Source: Carya illinoinensis (lineage: Eukaryota > Streptophyta > Magnoliopsida > Fagales > Juglandaceae). Taken from it: 64,000 nucleotides of DNA. The stretch covers positions 9,226,501 to 9,290,500 of the forward strand of contig NC_056765.1 of the NCBI RefSeq assembly GCF_018687715.1, in the 5' to 3' direction. Shown in pieces: positions 46,343 through 57,619 of the stretch. The translations under genes were made by a program, and so were the position numbers. The notes under the pieces were generated by a model. The model did no database searches and was not told where the DNA came from. It worked only from the letters and a program-made list of their open reading frames with translations. Numbering within the stretch: the first letter of the stretch is position 1; each line of letters opens with the position of its first letter.

Positions 46343-46685
46343 AGTACAATTCATTTGGCCAAGAATCAAGTATATCACTCTCGAACAAAACACATAGATG
46401 TCTGATTTCACTTTGTACGTGAAATATTAGAAGAATAGGATATCAAACTTCAAAAGATTGGCACTAAAAATAATCCAGCAGATATGTTGACGAAAGTCGT
46501 CACAGGGATCAAGTTCCAACACTGTTTGGACTTGATCAATATTGTATACTGCTGAGCACCTTTGGGTGCATTGGAGCGTATTCGATAGCGGAAGTCTCTC
46601 ATGTCAAAGAATGAGGTACATTCATATGAAGAATGAATCAGTTTGTAAGCAATCTGGTATGACACACTTAGGTGGAGGGGGTGAT

Positions 46686-47033
46686 TGTTGAAAACCACCC
46701 TAAGTGTGAAACCAGTCCACTTGCTTAGCACCATCCCACACAGCACCGTTTTCTATTTTGTTATATTAGGCGCTACCCAAATCTCTGCAGCAAATTGTTG
46801 CACCAAATTCCTTTAGTCCTAAATCATAGGTGCTCTCTCCTATAAAAGGGAGAGCTCAGTTGTGTAGAAGATAGTGTGGGAAAAACAAAGAGAAAGAAAG
46901 GACGTGAGAGAGAATTTGTAGAGTTTTGTAATCTCGTACAAATTCAGTAAAAGAGGCTCCAGTGGACGTAGGCAATTTGCTGAACCACTTAAATATCGTT
47001 TTGTGTGATTTTGGACAGGCCAGAGGCGCAACA
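46686..47033 (+). repeat. Right LTR of the copia element
   Basis: Follows the polypurine tract GGTGGAGGGGG and ends GGCGCAACA, then the ATTTT duplication. Confidence 0.92.
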
Positions 47034-47889
47034 ATTTTCTCTTTTGTTAACTTGTTTTATTTTATGGTTGATGCTTAATTGTTAGATCGAGTTTCTGTCC
47101 TGAACCTAAAACTCGAGTTAAGTTGTCTTTCTCTTGGTCATTGCTTGCTTGTATTGGTTGTTTAACAATCCTGATGTTTTTACTAGAGTTCTGTTTTAGT
47201 GGAGATTGAATATTTTTGTTTAATCTTTTTCCTCTATTAATCTCTACACAACCTGTAGAAAGTATCTCCTCACCAATTGTGGCAAGTGATTTTTCCTTGG
47301 TTTGCATACTGATTGGTTTGTTTTAGATGTGTTCCTGATTGGTTTCTTGGTTTTCATTCTAAGATGAGTGATTTGTTTTTTATTGGTAATTCTAAGACGA
47401 GTGAATTTTGTTTCTTCTCGAACATGATTTTAATTCATTGGTAGTTATATCCAATTTTATATTTTAATTCATTTGTAGATATTTGGTTGGTACTTAAGAT
47501 TTTTATTTGAAATTTTGAACGAGTTTAATCAAAGATTTTTAGATGTTAGCATTAAATGACTATTGAAAATATGATTGTTTTAACAATAATTTAATTAGAA
47601 TATGATTATTAATTAACATATGATCGGTAGAATTATAAAAATATGACAAAAATAAATTAGATAAAAAATATTAAATTAATAATAATTTTTTATTATATAC
47701 AGAGTAGATGGATAATCCAATGTGGGAGTAAGTTTTGAATGGAATAGACGAAAGGGAAAGTATATGGTATTAGCCAAAATTTAACTTTTTGGATTGCTAA
47801 TCCAATGAGGATTCTTTAAATCAAATACTTGCCTAATATAAATAAGAAACACCAGCATTAATTAAGCAAGTCCAAATGAAATTAGCTTT

Positions 47890-47999
47890 TATGTTTTTAT
47901 TTTTTTGATACATTTGGGAGAGGAGGGTTTTGAACTCCAAACCTCCGTTTTGGAGGTTGGGGGTTATGTCAATCAAGCCATGGACCTTTGACAAATGAT
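47890..47999 (-). mobile_element. SINE-like insertion, antisense
   Basis: About 110 bp flanked by ATTAGCTTT (47881-47889) and ATTGGCTTT (48000-48008). On the minus strand it has a tRNA-like head with box-B-like GGAGTTCAAAACC and an A-rich tail. The related repeat at 41995-42010 has a single AATTGGGTTT at this point and no insert, so it acts as an empty site. Confidence 0.65.
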
Positions 48000-48548
48000 A
48001 TTGGCTTTGAGCCATAGTATATCGCACCCTAGAGTCATATTTGGCTTGCTACTGTAGCTCAATCATATCATATTTTATTCTTTTTATTTCGCATGAACAA
48101 CGGATAGACCCACACTCTATTCTCTCGAATTTCTCTCTTTTCCTTTCCCTTCCCCCCTAAGCCTTTGTTTCACTTGCATTTTCTCTTCATTTTCTCTCTT
48201 ACACAAATAATTTTCTCTCCATTCATCTTGAATATCATACGGCACTTATCTTTTGGGGGCAAGAATCAACATCAACAATGTCTTTAAAGTGCCTCCTTGT
48301 TGCAGCACCACTCATCTTTGGTTTTTGTCCTAGAGTGCCTCCCGTCACATATCTATTTCAACTCGAAACTAGGGTGAAATTCAGGGACTTTGTTTTCCAT
48401 ACTCACTGTGTGATGGTTTTTACTTCTTGTTGGTGATGATTTTGATAAACTAGTGGTTGCCCAGTGTTTGTGGCATAGGTTTATTGTTAGAGGTTGATCA
48501 ATTTATAGAATTTCACCAACACTGTTAGCTACTGCAAAAAAAGTTCAT

Positions 48549-48730
48549 AAGAAAAATGGTTGGCAAAAGAAAATAGTTGGTTTCAAGAATTGCATATATA
48601 ATTATTAGATAGAAGAATGGTTGGCAGAATAAGATAGTTAATTTCAAGAATTCTAGATATGATTGATGGATAGAAAGATTGGCAAAAGAAAATAGTTAAT
48701 TTTAAGAATTGTAGATATAATTGTAAATGG
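48549..48730 (+). repeat. Minisatellite, three units of about 61 bp
   Basis: Three imperfect copies share the core GGTTGGCARAAKAARATAGTT...TTYAAGAATT, then a TAGATAT-type end. Confidence 0.8.
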
Positions 48731-49404
48731 TGTTGATAGATGAGGGCTAACACTATTTGAGTCCTATTAGATCTCTATTGCCAAAGTGGATTAAGGGTGA
48801 GGCAAAAATATAGCTTTTGATAGATATATTTATGCCGCAAACTGTCTAAAGACTAAAAGAAGAATAGAAAGGAAAAGGCTAGAAAAGAAGGTTTTGAGAG
48901 AGAGAGAAGAGGTAATTGGGAAATTAAAACACTTTTTTAATATATCAAATCACTAAATAATCTGTCTTTTTCACTTTTTGGAGTACAAAAGGTCATTTGT
49001 CAACTTTGTGAGTTATGTCATTCATTTGATGGATCTGAACCACTTTCCTCAGTAGCCATTATTGGTCGAAAGTTTATGGACAGGGATGCCTCAAAACTCT
49101 TGTATTTTATTATTATCTGTCAATCATTTTAGTATTATATCTATAAATAAGACAAATTAATAATAACTAACATACGAATGTTCGTAATACTAGTTGAAGA
49201 GAGAGCTTAACCCAACTATAAGATGCTATACACAAAGCTGCGTATTACAGTAGCTGATTCCCATGCGCTCCAATGGTGTTCAACAGTATCAAATTGGGAA
49301 AGTTTGGAGCGAAATGGTTCGCCTCATTGTCATAACAGTTACACAAAATATACATACAGACATACATAAGTGCAAATTCTACTGGATTTGTGAAGACAAA
49401 TCTA

Positions 49405-52400
49405 TCACTGGCTCTCCACGTAGTAACCATGATGATCTCTAAGCATATTTCGGCTAGTCAACGAAGGTCTCATTGTAACAATTGCAGATTCATTAGCTCC
49501 AGCTTTGAGAGCAGCCTTTCCAGCTTCCAAGAACCTCTTGACTGCATCCTCTGCATACCTGTTGGCTTCACCCACTGTCATGCTTTTGCCTATATCTGGG
49601 TAAGTTTTCAGGATATAGTCACCATTGAGCTGGGATGCGAGCTGGATCATTTCAACCTGGAATTCTGACAGGCTTGCGTCTTCTTTTGGTCCCCATGGCC
49701 TCAATAACCTCTCAACTTCTGGAAGGGTTACTGCATCCATATTCCATGATTTTTCTTATTATTTTCCCAAATAAGCAAGAAAGTAGATAATACCAAATAA
49801 TGGTAAAATGAGAAAGTGAACTGCATATAAGCTTTAGAATTCATCCTTAGGTTATTCAAGTACAATAAGCAGAGACATGATAGATTATATATCTCCAAAT
49901 CCGTTCTTATGAGCAAGATGATGGTGGAAGATCCGAGGAGAACTTTCTCCAGACTCACGGTGCCATTAAAAAGGACAGTTCTATACTCAGCAGTACTCCA
50001 AAGTTGCTGTGAAAGCTACATCCTCAAAACGGCATAAATTGCCCGTTGTGGCTTGAGGTTTCTCAGACTGGACAGGGTCCAGTCGAAGCAGATGGTAGAA
50101 AAGGGAAGATGCAGTTGCATACCCTTCGCTATAGGTACATCACATTCCCCTCCCAACCCACAGACAAAGAAAGAAACAAACAAATGAAGAACATAGCAGG
50201 CCCTAAAACACAATAATCAGTATCTAGGTGTGGTACTACAATTAAAGATCTAGATCAATTGGTGACCCAGTAATCAGTATATCAAGAGAGGCAAGTTTCA
50301 CTATTTGTGCCACAGACTGGCCAAATTTTACATCTTTCCTATCATGAAGTGCAAACTACTTAAACAATGCAGTGAGAATATGATATTAGACAAGAAAAAC
50401 TCTATTCATCATCCCCACACACCACACTTTATTTATTTATTTATTTTATTTTTTTCTCTTACCAAATGTGTGGTATATGGATGATGAGTAGAAGAATTTA
50501 ATTAGTTTAAGAAGAATAAAACCAATTTTTTTTTAAAAATAAATAAAAATAAGTGTGATGTGTGGTATGTGGGAATGATGAGTAGCAAAGCTCGACAAGA
50601 CAAATCTACAAAGAAAAGTACTCTGTAATGGTTAAGAACTCCGGTGCAAACCTGGACAATCATCGCGTGGAGTGTCACGAAGATAAAAGTAGTTCTCAAA
50701 AGTACCCGCCCATGTATCCCTCTTAGTCAGGAAGTTTGATTCCAGATTGAAAAGCTTCTTTACAGTTGCAGGGATAGAAGAATGTTCGTATTGTGAATCT
50801 GGTGTTGGTCCATCTGGCTCATGAATCACTGCAGTTGGAAAGGCCCGAGGTCAAATAATAGGTGATGGCAAATGACAATACTATGTAAAATTACAAAAAA
50901 TGCATCCCTAAAAACTAGAATTCCAATACAATGTAAATAGTACAGATTGCACAAAAGCATGGGCATAGTGAAGTAGTCTGTCTTTTGCCTAAATTTGACC
51001 CACAAAATTCCTGGGGAAGTAGTTTGTCCTATGGCTTAGGCTTTATCAAAAGGAGTATTGCCAGGGAGAGTCTATGTAATGTGAGGTTTGGAACTAAAAT
51101 GGATGGGTTAGCCTGTAGAAGGATCTTGCCCAACCCAAAAGGTCATGCACATAGTTAAACGGGTGGGACATCAAGCAGTATGGGGAAGTCTGGAACTGGA
51201 AGTAAAAGGGCAGGACTAGCCGGAAGAAGGATCATACCCAACCCCAAAGGTTATACGGATAGTTACATTGCCACATCAAAATGAAAGATAATTCTAGAGA
51301 GATGATTCCCACTGCCTTGAATAAGTTGCTGGAAACAGGTTTTTCATATCATAATAGTTATGTAATCAGTCACAAAAGTTCAAAGCTTAACCACAGTGAC
51401 CTAGCATATCACAACTTTAGATCTGAATCAACCAAAGTAGAAGTATAGGATGCAATTAGGGCACGCCAACACAGGAATCGTTCACAAGATCAACTAAGCA
51501 TGCAAAGTAACTAAAATCAGCCATAGGAAAGAGTATGTCACAATAAAAAAGCACATCAAAACTAAGGACTCTCTTCAATAAACCAAAACCCAGAAGCAAT
51601 TAGTTCTGAGCTTCATATTTTTAAAAGGAAAAAGAAAAAACTCACCGGTGCCCTTCTCTATCCACGGCGAGATCAGAAAGGTGGGGACCCGAACGCCTAA
51701 CCGATCGAACCGGAAGTAAAAGGGGTCGGGCCCAACTATTCCGTCCGGGCTAGGCACGCCGGAGACGGGCGTTGGTACGTGGTCATAGAACCCACCATGC
51801 TCGTCGTAAGTAATCAACAAAGCCATCTCGTTCCACTGCGGGCTGTCCCTCAGAGTCTCGTACACCTCCTTCACGAACTTCTGCCCGATCGCCATGTCGT
51901 GCGAGGGGTGATCGTCGTTGGCCGGGAACAAGTCCACGTCGAAGTACCTCTGCTCCACCACCACATAGTTGGGAAGCTTACCCTGCTTCGCATGTTGCTT
52001 AAACTTCAAGGAATAGCTATGGAAGTTCAAGGTGTGCTTCAGCTTCCTCAAGCTCTTGAAGAAGAGGGTGGCGGGGATGTTTTGGTAATAAATACCAAAG
52101 GTCAGGCCGTTTTCGTCCAGAGAGTCAAAGATCGTCTGCTGAGGGAACCCATGGATAAGGTCCTTCCGTACGTTACTCATGGCCCCATGTGAGGTCGCCG
52201 AGTGGACGTAGAACCTGTTCGGCTGAGTCGACGCGGGCACCGAAGCGAACCACCGGTCGAACACGGCGAACTCGTTCGCCAACTCGGTGTAAATCGGTAG
52301 CACATCCGGTTTGAACCCGCTCATGACGGTTCTTGGCATGGTATCACTCATGTTCGTCGCCTGCTGCACGAACCCGTTCATCAACGGCGACCTCGAGCTG

Positions 52401-52744
52401 TCGTTGGACCCGAATATCTGCTCCCGAATCGCCTGGAACGAGTGACCAGGATCCGAATCGACGAACAGTGCGTCGCTGGAGACGAATACTTCCGGCGACT
52501 CCGGGTCAGAGACTAGAATCCGGTTCGATTCATGTCCAGTCAAACCATCGATTTCGGGCCGAGTAGATTTGAGCCAGCCGAGAACGTGGTCAAAGGAACG
52601 ATTCTCCATGACCACGACGACTATGGTTTTGATGGGTCCGTCGATTTTGAGTTTCTTCTTGTGTGGCCCAAATTCTAGGGACTGAGAAGAAACTATAAGG
52701 TAGAGAAAGAAAAATAAAGAGGTGGGTAATCGCCGGGACGCCAT
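49405..52744 (-). CDS. NPC1: Non-specific phospholipase C, NPC1 type
   Basis: Three minus-strand exons, 52744-51646, 50828-50652 and 49730-49405, join in frame to 533 residues, the same length as Arabidopsis NPC1 as I remember it. NPC enzymes hydrolyse phospholipids such as phosphatidylcholine to diacylglycerol and the head-group phosphate. A hydrophobic N-terminal signal peptide ([17 protein letters not shown], about 6-22) suggests entry into the secretory pathway. Phosphoesterase motifs are present: ENRSFDH (47-53), DPGHSF (98-103), [15 protein letters not shown] (from 173), NDDHPSHD (from 276) and [14 protein letters not shown] (313-326). The C-terminal exon with [10 protein letters not shown] and [20 protein letters not shown] and the segment [17 protein letters not shown] favour NPC1 over NPC2. 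The third-exon acceptor (GATGCAG|TAACC) was chosen by frame and gives CPVTLPEVE. No lesion is seen; it looks functional. Its upstream flank abuts the duplicated copia region. Confidence 0.94.
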
Positions 52745-53143
52745 TTCCGGGGGTCGGAAAGGGTTCAGGGAAGGAAGATGTCTCCTTCTCCTTGGGAAAA
52801 CACAAAGTATCTCTCAAAGGTTGTTGCTTTGCAATTGTACAGCAGGAGAATTATGATTTTGTAACTTTGTTTTTGAACGCTTTGCTACATGCTTCGGGAA
52901 TAAGGAATTAGAAGACAACAATTGAACCATATGCTTTTTTAATATTTTTAATTTGTTTTTTTTTTCATAATATTATAAATATTTTTGTAAGTTTGTACTC
53001 TCTTTTGTCTTTATTATTTCTTCTAATATATAGAACATTATTCCTGTATTAGTGGCTAAGGAAATAGGTAGCCAATTTTGATCTTTGACAGTTCTTCAAT
53101 TATTTATTTTCTAATTATTTTAATTGAGTTTGTCCTGTCTTTT
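52745..53143. other. NPC1 leader and upstream flank
   Basis: Contains the probable NPC1 leader (52745-52860) and AT-rich flank. Bases 52950-53099 are repeated at 59949-60104. Confidence 0.5.
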
Positions 53144-53545
53144 GTCTTTGTTTTATTCAATTAAATAGGATATTATTATTAAAGTTTTGTGGCTGTGGAT
53201 GTATCATGTATTAGTTGCTAAGGAAATTAAGTTCCCAGTTTCGACTTTTCTTAAGGATGTTCTTCAACTCTCACATAAGACTTATCGATACTTAGATCCT
53301 GAACCACATAAAGGCAGGTTTGGATTAGGACTGTTCATAATTCGGCTCGGACTATAATCCGATTCTGATTTTCGACCCGAATTTGATCAAAGTCGGCACC
53401 CAGATTTGAAAAACCGGATTAATCTGATCTGGGTACCAGATTTTAAATACGGAACCCGGATTTAAAACCCGGTACCTGGGTTTTATAAATTAAAAAAAGA
53501 AAACCTTACTTCAGTTCTTCTATTCTAGTGCTACCCCCCAGGATT

Positions 53546-53550
<5 letters not shown>

Positions 53551-53618
<68 letters not shown>
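53551..53618 (+). repeat. Long (CT)n microsatellite
   Basis: About 34 CT units near the left end of the hAT-like element. A second CT tract lies at 53662-53688. Confidence 0.95.
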
Positions 53619-53623
<5 letters not shown>

Positions 53624-53657
53624 TTGTGAAGTGAACTCCTTCACCTCCCTCGCCCAG

Positions 53658-53688
<31 letters not shown>

Positions 53689-55084
53689 ATCCCTTCAAGC
53701 GCTAGCGTTTTTGTTTTGTTCGGAACTTGAAATTGATCGCGCTGCTCACCGATCATCTTCTTTTGATCGCGCGGTTCACCAAACGGTGGAAGTACTTTCG
53801 TTTGCAGCTAAGTTGATTTTGGATTTTTTTTTTAAATATGTTTTCGTTTTTAAAATTATTTCTTTTTGCTCTTGATCCCTTTATTTGGCGTTGATTCGTT
53901 GTTTTATTATACCTTGATCTGTTGTTTTTTGTGGTCTCTGTTTGGTTGCTGTGGTGAAAAAGAAAACGCCGAGTAAAAGAAAATAAAGGCAAAAAGGAAA
54001 AAAAAAAAGTGCCCGATCTTTGTCACTGGTTTGTATTCGCATCAGCGAGGCGATTCTCTTTTGTTTGCTTATTCTCTTTCCCAAAGTAATTGGGAAATAA
54101 TATTATTTTTCAATGTTTACCCGTTTTTCTTGATGTCGATCTTGGTCCTCTGGGCTAAATCAGTTGCAGCTAAGTTGTGGAGATAGAAAGATTGTGTATC
54201 AAAATGAAAAACTTTACAAAAACCTATCAGTAACAGACGGTGTCTCTCATTCTAGTAAGACTTGATTTATGCAAAGCTAAAAAATACGTAGATATTGTTT
54301 TCAAGCCACATAATACTTAATTTTTCTAATTATTTAGGTCCCTGTTAAGATATCATTTATGCTAATGAAGTCACTGTGAAATACGTTTGAACTCTGAATG
54401 ATAGTTTTGGGGTTTTGAAGTTAGTCTTTATCTAATTGCCATTGATTTTTCTTTGCAATAGTCATTGCGTGTCTTGTATTGAATACTACAATAAGACTTT
54501 TCTGAATGATTATTAGAACGCCCTTTTGGCATGCTTGCGTATTTGTTGGTTTATAGAAATTGCATTTTGCCATGCTTTGCATATGAAACTTGCACCAAAT
54601 GCCATTTGTTTGTTAAGCGGCACATAAGTTTAGTAGTCTTTTTTTTCAACCAAAAGGCAATAGTAACTATCAAAAAGTAACTTTTAACTTAAGTTGCAGC
54701 TCAAACCCGGAGAGAAAAACAACCAAAATGAGAAACAGAGTGAAAAGACTTGGTGATTCTCAAGATCAATCTCCCAACTAATATTCTTAGAATGCTTCGT
54801 GCGTGTGTTTGGGCTTGTGTTTGTGTTTTTCATAACTTTGGCAAGGAAAATGGGTTGGACCTGGTTGGTATATGGCTTGTTTTTTGGCTTAAATCTGGTC
54901 AATCTTCTTATTCAATTGCTTAAGTTTTATATCACTGTTGTTTCTTATATTTTTTTTTACTTGTAATGTCATTATCTTTTGTTCTTGTAGGACATGTCAT
55001 TCCATTTTTGGCCTGGACACTTTCTTTATCTTTACTATTATTATTATTGTTGTTGCTGTTATTATTATTACTATTATTTTCAAT

Positions 55085-55505
55085 ATTTTGAATACTGTAC
55101 CGGATGTCGTACCGGTCAAGGCACTGGAACGAAATATTTCGGTACCGGTACCGTTTCGGGATAGTCGATATATAAATAAATTATATATATAAATATATAT
55201 TAATTATATTTCAAAATAATAATTTATATATAAATAAATTATACATAAATACATATATCTATATAAATTATAAATAGTTTAGTCTAAATTGGAGGTAAAA
55301 AAATGAATTTGTAGTTTGAAAAAATGGAAAAAAAAAATCGAGACCGAAATACCGGCCGGTAGGGGCCTGTACATAGACCGGTATAGGCCGAAATATCGGC
55401 CGGTACGTCCGGTATTTGAATCGGTATGAAATATGTGAATTTCTGTACCGGTCCGGTGGCCGATATGGAATATATTGGCTGGTACGGTACAATTTTAAAA
55501 ACAAT
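55085..55505 (-). mobile_element. MITE-like element, GTACCGG family, copy 2 (nested)
   Basis: In reverse orientation it repeats the block order of 35345-35715: GTACCGG/GGCCGATAT-rich end, TTTTTTCAAACT, AT-rich core, CCCGAAACGGTACC. It lies inside the 2.9-kb hAT-like element and therefore inserted there later or was carried along. Confidence 0.65.
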
Positions 55506-57372
55506 GATTATTTTTGCTTGAAACTTTTAACTTGTAGATAAGTCCAATCCATATGGGTGGGGAAGTTGGAGCATATATTGTAATCAACAAATTGGACTTG
55601 GAGGCCAAAAGTGATGGTTATATATCTTTTATGTTTAAGTAGTGGAGTATACGTGTAAGTGTTAATGAGGATGGTGAAAATAGACCTGTCGCAGAAGATC
55701 CAAATGGAGCAGTGAAGGAGATCTGGATCTGGCAAAGTATTATAGAAGCTCTTCTGATTGAACTGATGATGATACAATGACTTGTAATTTCTTATTTTGT
55801 AATGTAATTAAATACCAAATAATGTAATATGAAGTGGGTTATAAATATTGAATTTCTATTTTTTAGATGCATTTAGTTAAAAAGATAATCAATTTTCTAT
55901 ATATAAAAAAAATATATTTTTCAAATGTAATAAAATATAGGCCTTAGATTAAAACAAAAATGCTTTACAAGAACATCTTTTTTTGAGAAAAAAATTTTAT
56001 GGTATATAGCCTTTGAAGTGTTTTAAATATATATAAAAAAAAAAAAACTAGGTAAAGGCCGGAACCCGGATTTCCAAGTTGTCAAAATCCGGATTCATTT
56101 GAGTTTCGGCCCTGGTCATAACTGGGGTAGATTCGGTCCGAAACTCAGTCCGGATTTGAAATCCGGGTTCCAAGCCAGGTATATCCGAATACCTAGTCCG
56201 AAACCCGGATGAACAGTCCTAATTTGGATAAAGAGATTAGAATTTTTAATTTTAAATAAAAGTTTAAAAAATTATTTTTTAATATTATTATTATTTTAAA
56301 ATTTGAAAAATTGAATTGAGATTTTAAAAAATTAAATTATTTATTATATTTTGTATGAGAATTTTAAAAAAGAACTGATACAGATATAAAAATATTATAA
56401 AAAATAAATTTAAAATTGATATAGTTTTATAGAATTCGTTAGATTATTTTATTATAAAAATAATTTTATAATCTGATGTCCTTCGTTAAGCTATATCAAT
56501 TTATAAGTTTATTTTTATCTAATTCTATTATAATTAAAGTATTTTCTATTTAAAAAAATTAAAATAATAAAATAAAATAAGAATTTAATGTATCATTCAA
56601 CTTGCCAAACGGACCCAGAATGATAAATGGTCAGTTTCAGTAAAGCATGAATACTGATGCTCCACGTCTGATGCTCACATACATCTCTCTCGTATTTTCT
56701 TAGATTTGCAGCATCTTATTGCCACCGTTGATTGATCGATCTTTTACACGACTGTCTTCTTCTTTTGATATGCATCACTTTTAAGATTGTTTCCGTAGTC
56801 CGTCAAATTGCTCTACTAACTACTTTAGATGCCCATAACAGTGCAATGTCGAAAATACTTAAGGTGCACCCAATAAAAAAAGGGAAGGGCATAATTTTGC
56901 ACTAATCATTCATTATGCATTCTTAAAACAATACATGAATAATATAAAATTATATAAATTTTATATGTAGTCATTTTGAATACTTTTAACACACTCTACT
57001 AATGTAATTAATTGTATTATTTTTTTAATATAAAATAATTATTTTGACCGATCATATTAATAGAGCATGTCAAAATAATTATATATAACATAATTCTTAA
57101 AATTATACCATTCATTTTGATTTCGTACACTTATTTTCCATGACTTGTATTTTTTATTTATTTATTAAGAATTTCGCTTCTACCTACTCTATGCTTTCAT
57201 TTGAAAATAGCAAAAACATAGTTTTAAATAATATTGGAGTCGAATACACGATTGCAGGAGGCACCATATAAACACCAACTATTGTATCCAGTATCGGCAC
57301 ATGGGACTTGTGCAGTAGGATCGACGAATTTTTAAGATATGAGACCAAACATCCATTGGTACTGCTCTAACG

Positions 57373-57589
57373 TGTTAAAATGTAATAAAACTAGTAATTT
57401 TCTCCTTAACTTTTACAGTAGGGTTTAGCTCTATTTATATACATGGTTCTGACAAAGAATACTTTCAAATAACAGAAAGATTATAGCTAGCAGAAAATAT
57501 ACAATGGTACGCACAGTACATGCTATAATGGGTGATTGGTTGCAGGCAGTTTAGTAGGTGCAGACTTTCTGGAGGATTTTGTTGAGTGC
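57373..57589 (-). repeat. Reverse-oriented copia LTR, first part (unit A)
   Basis: Begins TGTTAAAATGTAATAAAAC, the complement of the LTR 3' end at 63022-63350, and breaks at AGTGC (57585-57589). The missing remainder lies at 63351-63469. Together they total about 331 bp, the length of one LTR. Confidence 0.85.
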
Positions 57590-57619
57590 TGTTAGAGCCA
57601 TACTACATGTTTTTCAAAA

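Larger units (their letters stand above)
42183..47033 (+). mobile_element. Ty1/copia retrotransposon (Tork/Tnt1-like), both LTRs, defective
   Basis: 4.85 kb bounded by 5-bp ATTTT duplications (42178-42182, 47034-47038). The LTRs are 344 and 348 bp, start TGTTAAAAACC or TGTTGAAAACC and end GCGCAACA on the right. The left LTR appears to have lost the last CA. Order gag-PR-IN-RT-RH identifies Ty1/copia. The TNT-like integrase and RNase H suggest the Tork lineage. Many stops, a large deletion at the start of RT and loss of a catalytic residue make it non-autonomous. Confidence 0.93.
47039..49404. other. Spacer between copia element and NPC1, with repeats
   Basis: No gene is seen. It contains repeat copy 2 (about 47817-48240, matching 41930-42182), a small SINE-like insertion and a short minisatellite, each listed separately. 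The right part probably includes the NPC1 3' untranslated region. Confidence 0.55.
53326..56221. mobile_element. hAT-like non-autonomous element, 2.9 kb
   Basis: Inverted ends TAGGACTGTTCAT and ATGAACAGTCCTA are perfect over 13 bases. Flanking 8-mers GTTTGGAT (53318-53325) and ATTTGGAT (56222-56229) match at seven positions, as expected for hAT. The unoccupied site AGGTTTGGATAATAAAATG exists in unit B (59381-59399). Subterminal regions are rich in CCCGGATTT-type motifs. The interior has long CT tracts, T-rich DNA and a nested GTACCGG MITE. No transposase ORF is recognisable, so it probably depends on another element. Confidence 0.75.

Noticed and set aside
51779..52192. 137-codon plus-strand frame opposite NPC1 exon 1
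   Set aside because: Shadow frame of the well-supported NPC1 coding exon on the other strand.
53520..53756. 78-codon Arg-Glu frame
   Set aside because: Artefact of the CT microsatellite at the end of the hAT-like element.
57590..57612. First reading: reverse LTR and RT joined by random rearrangement
   Set aside because: The AGTGC duplication and the complementary LTR remainder at 63351-63469 show an ordinary nested insertion followed by internal deletion.
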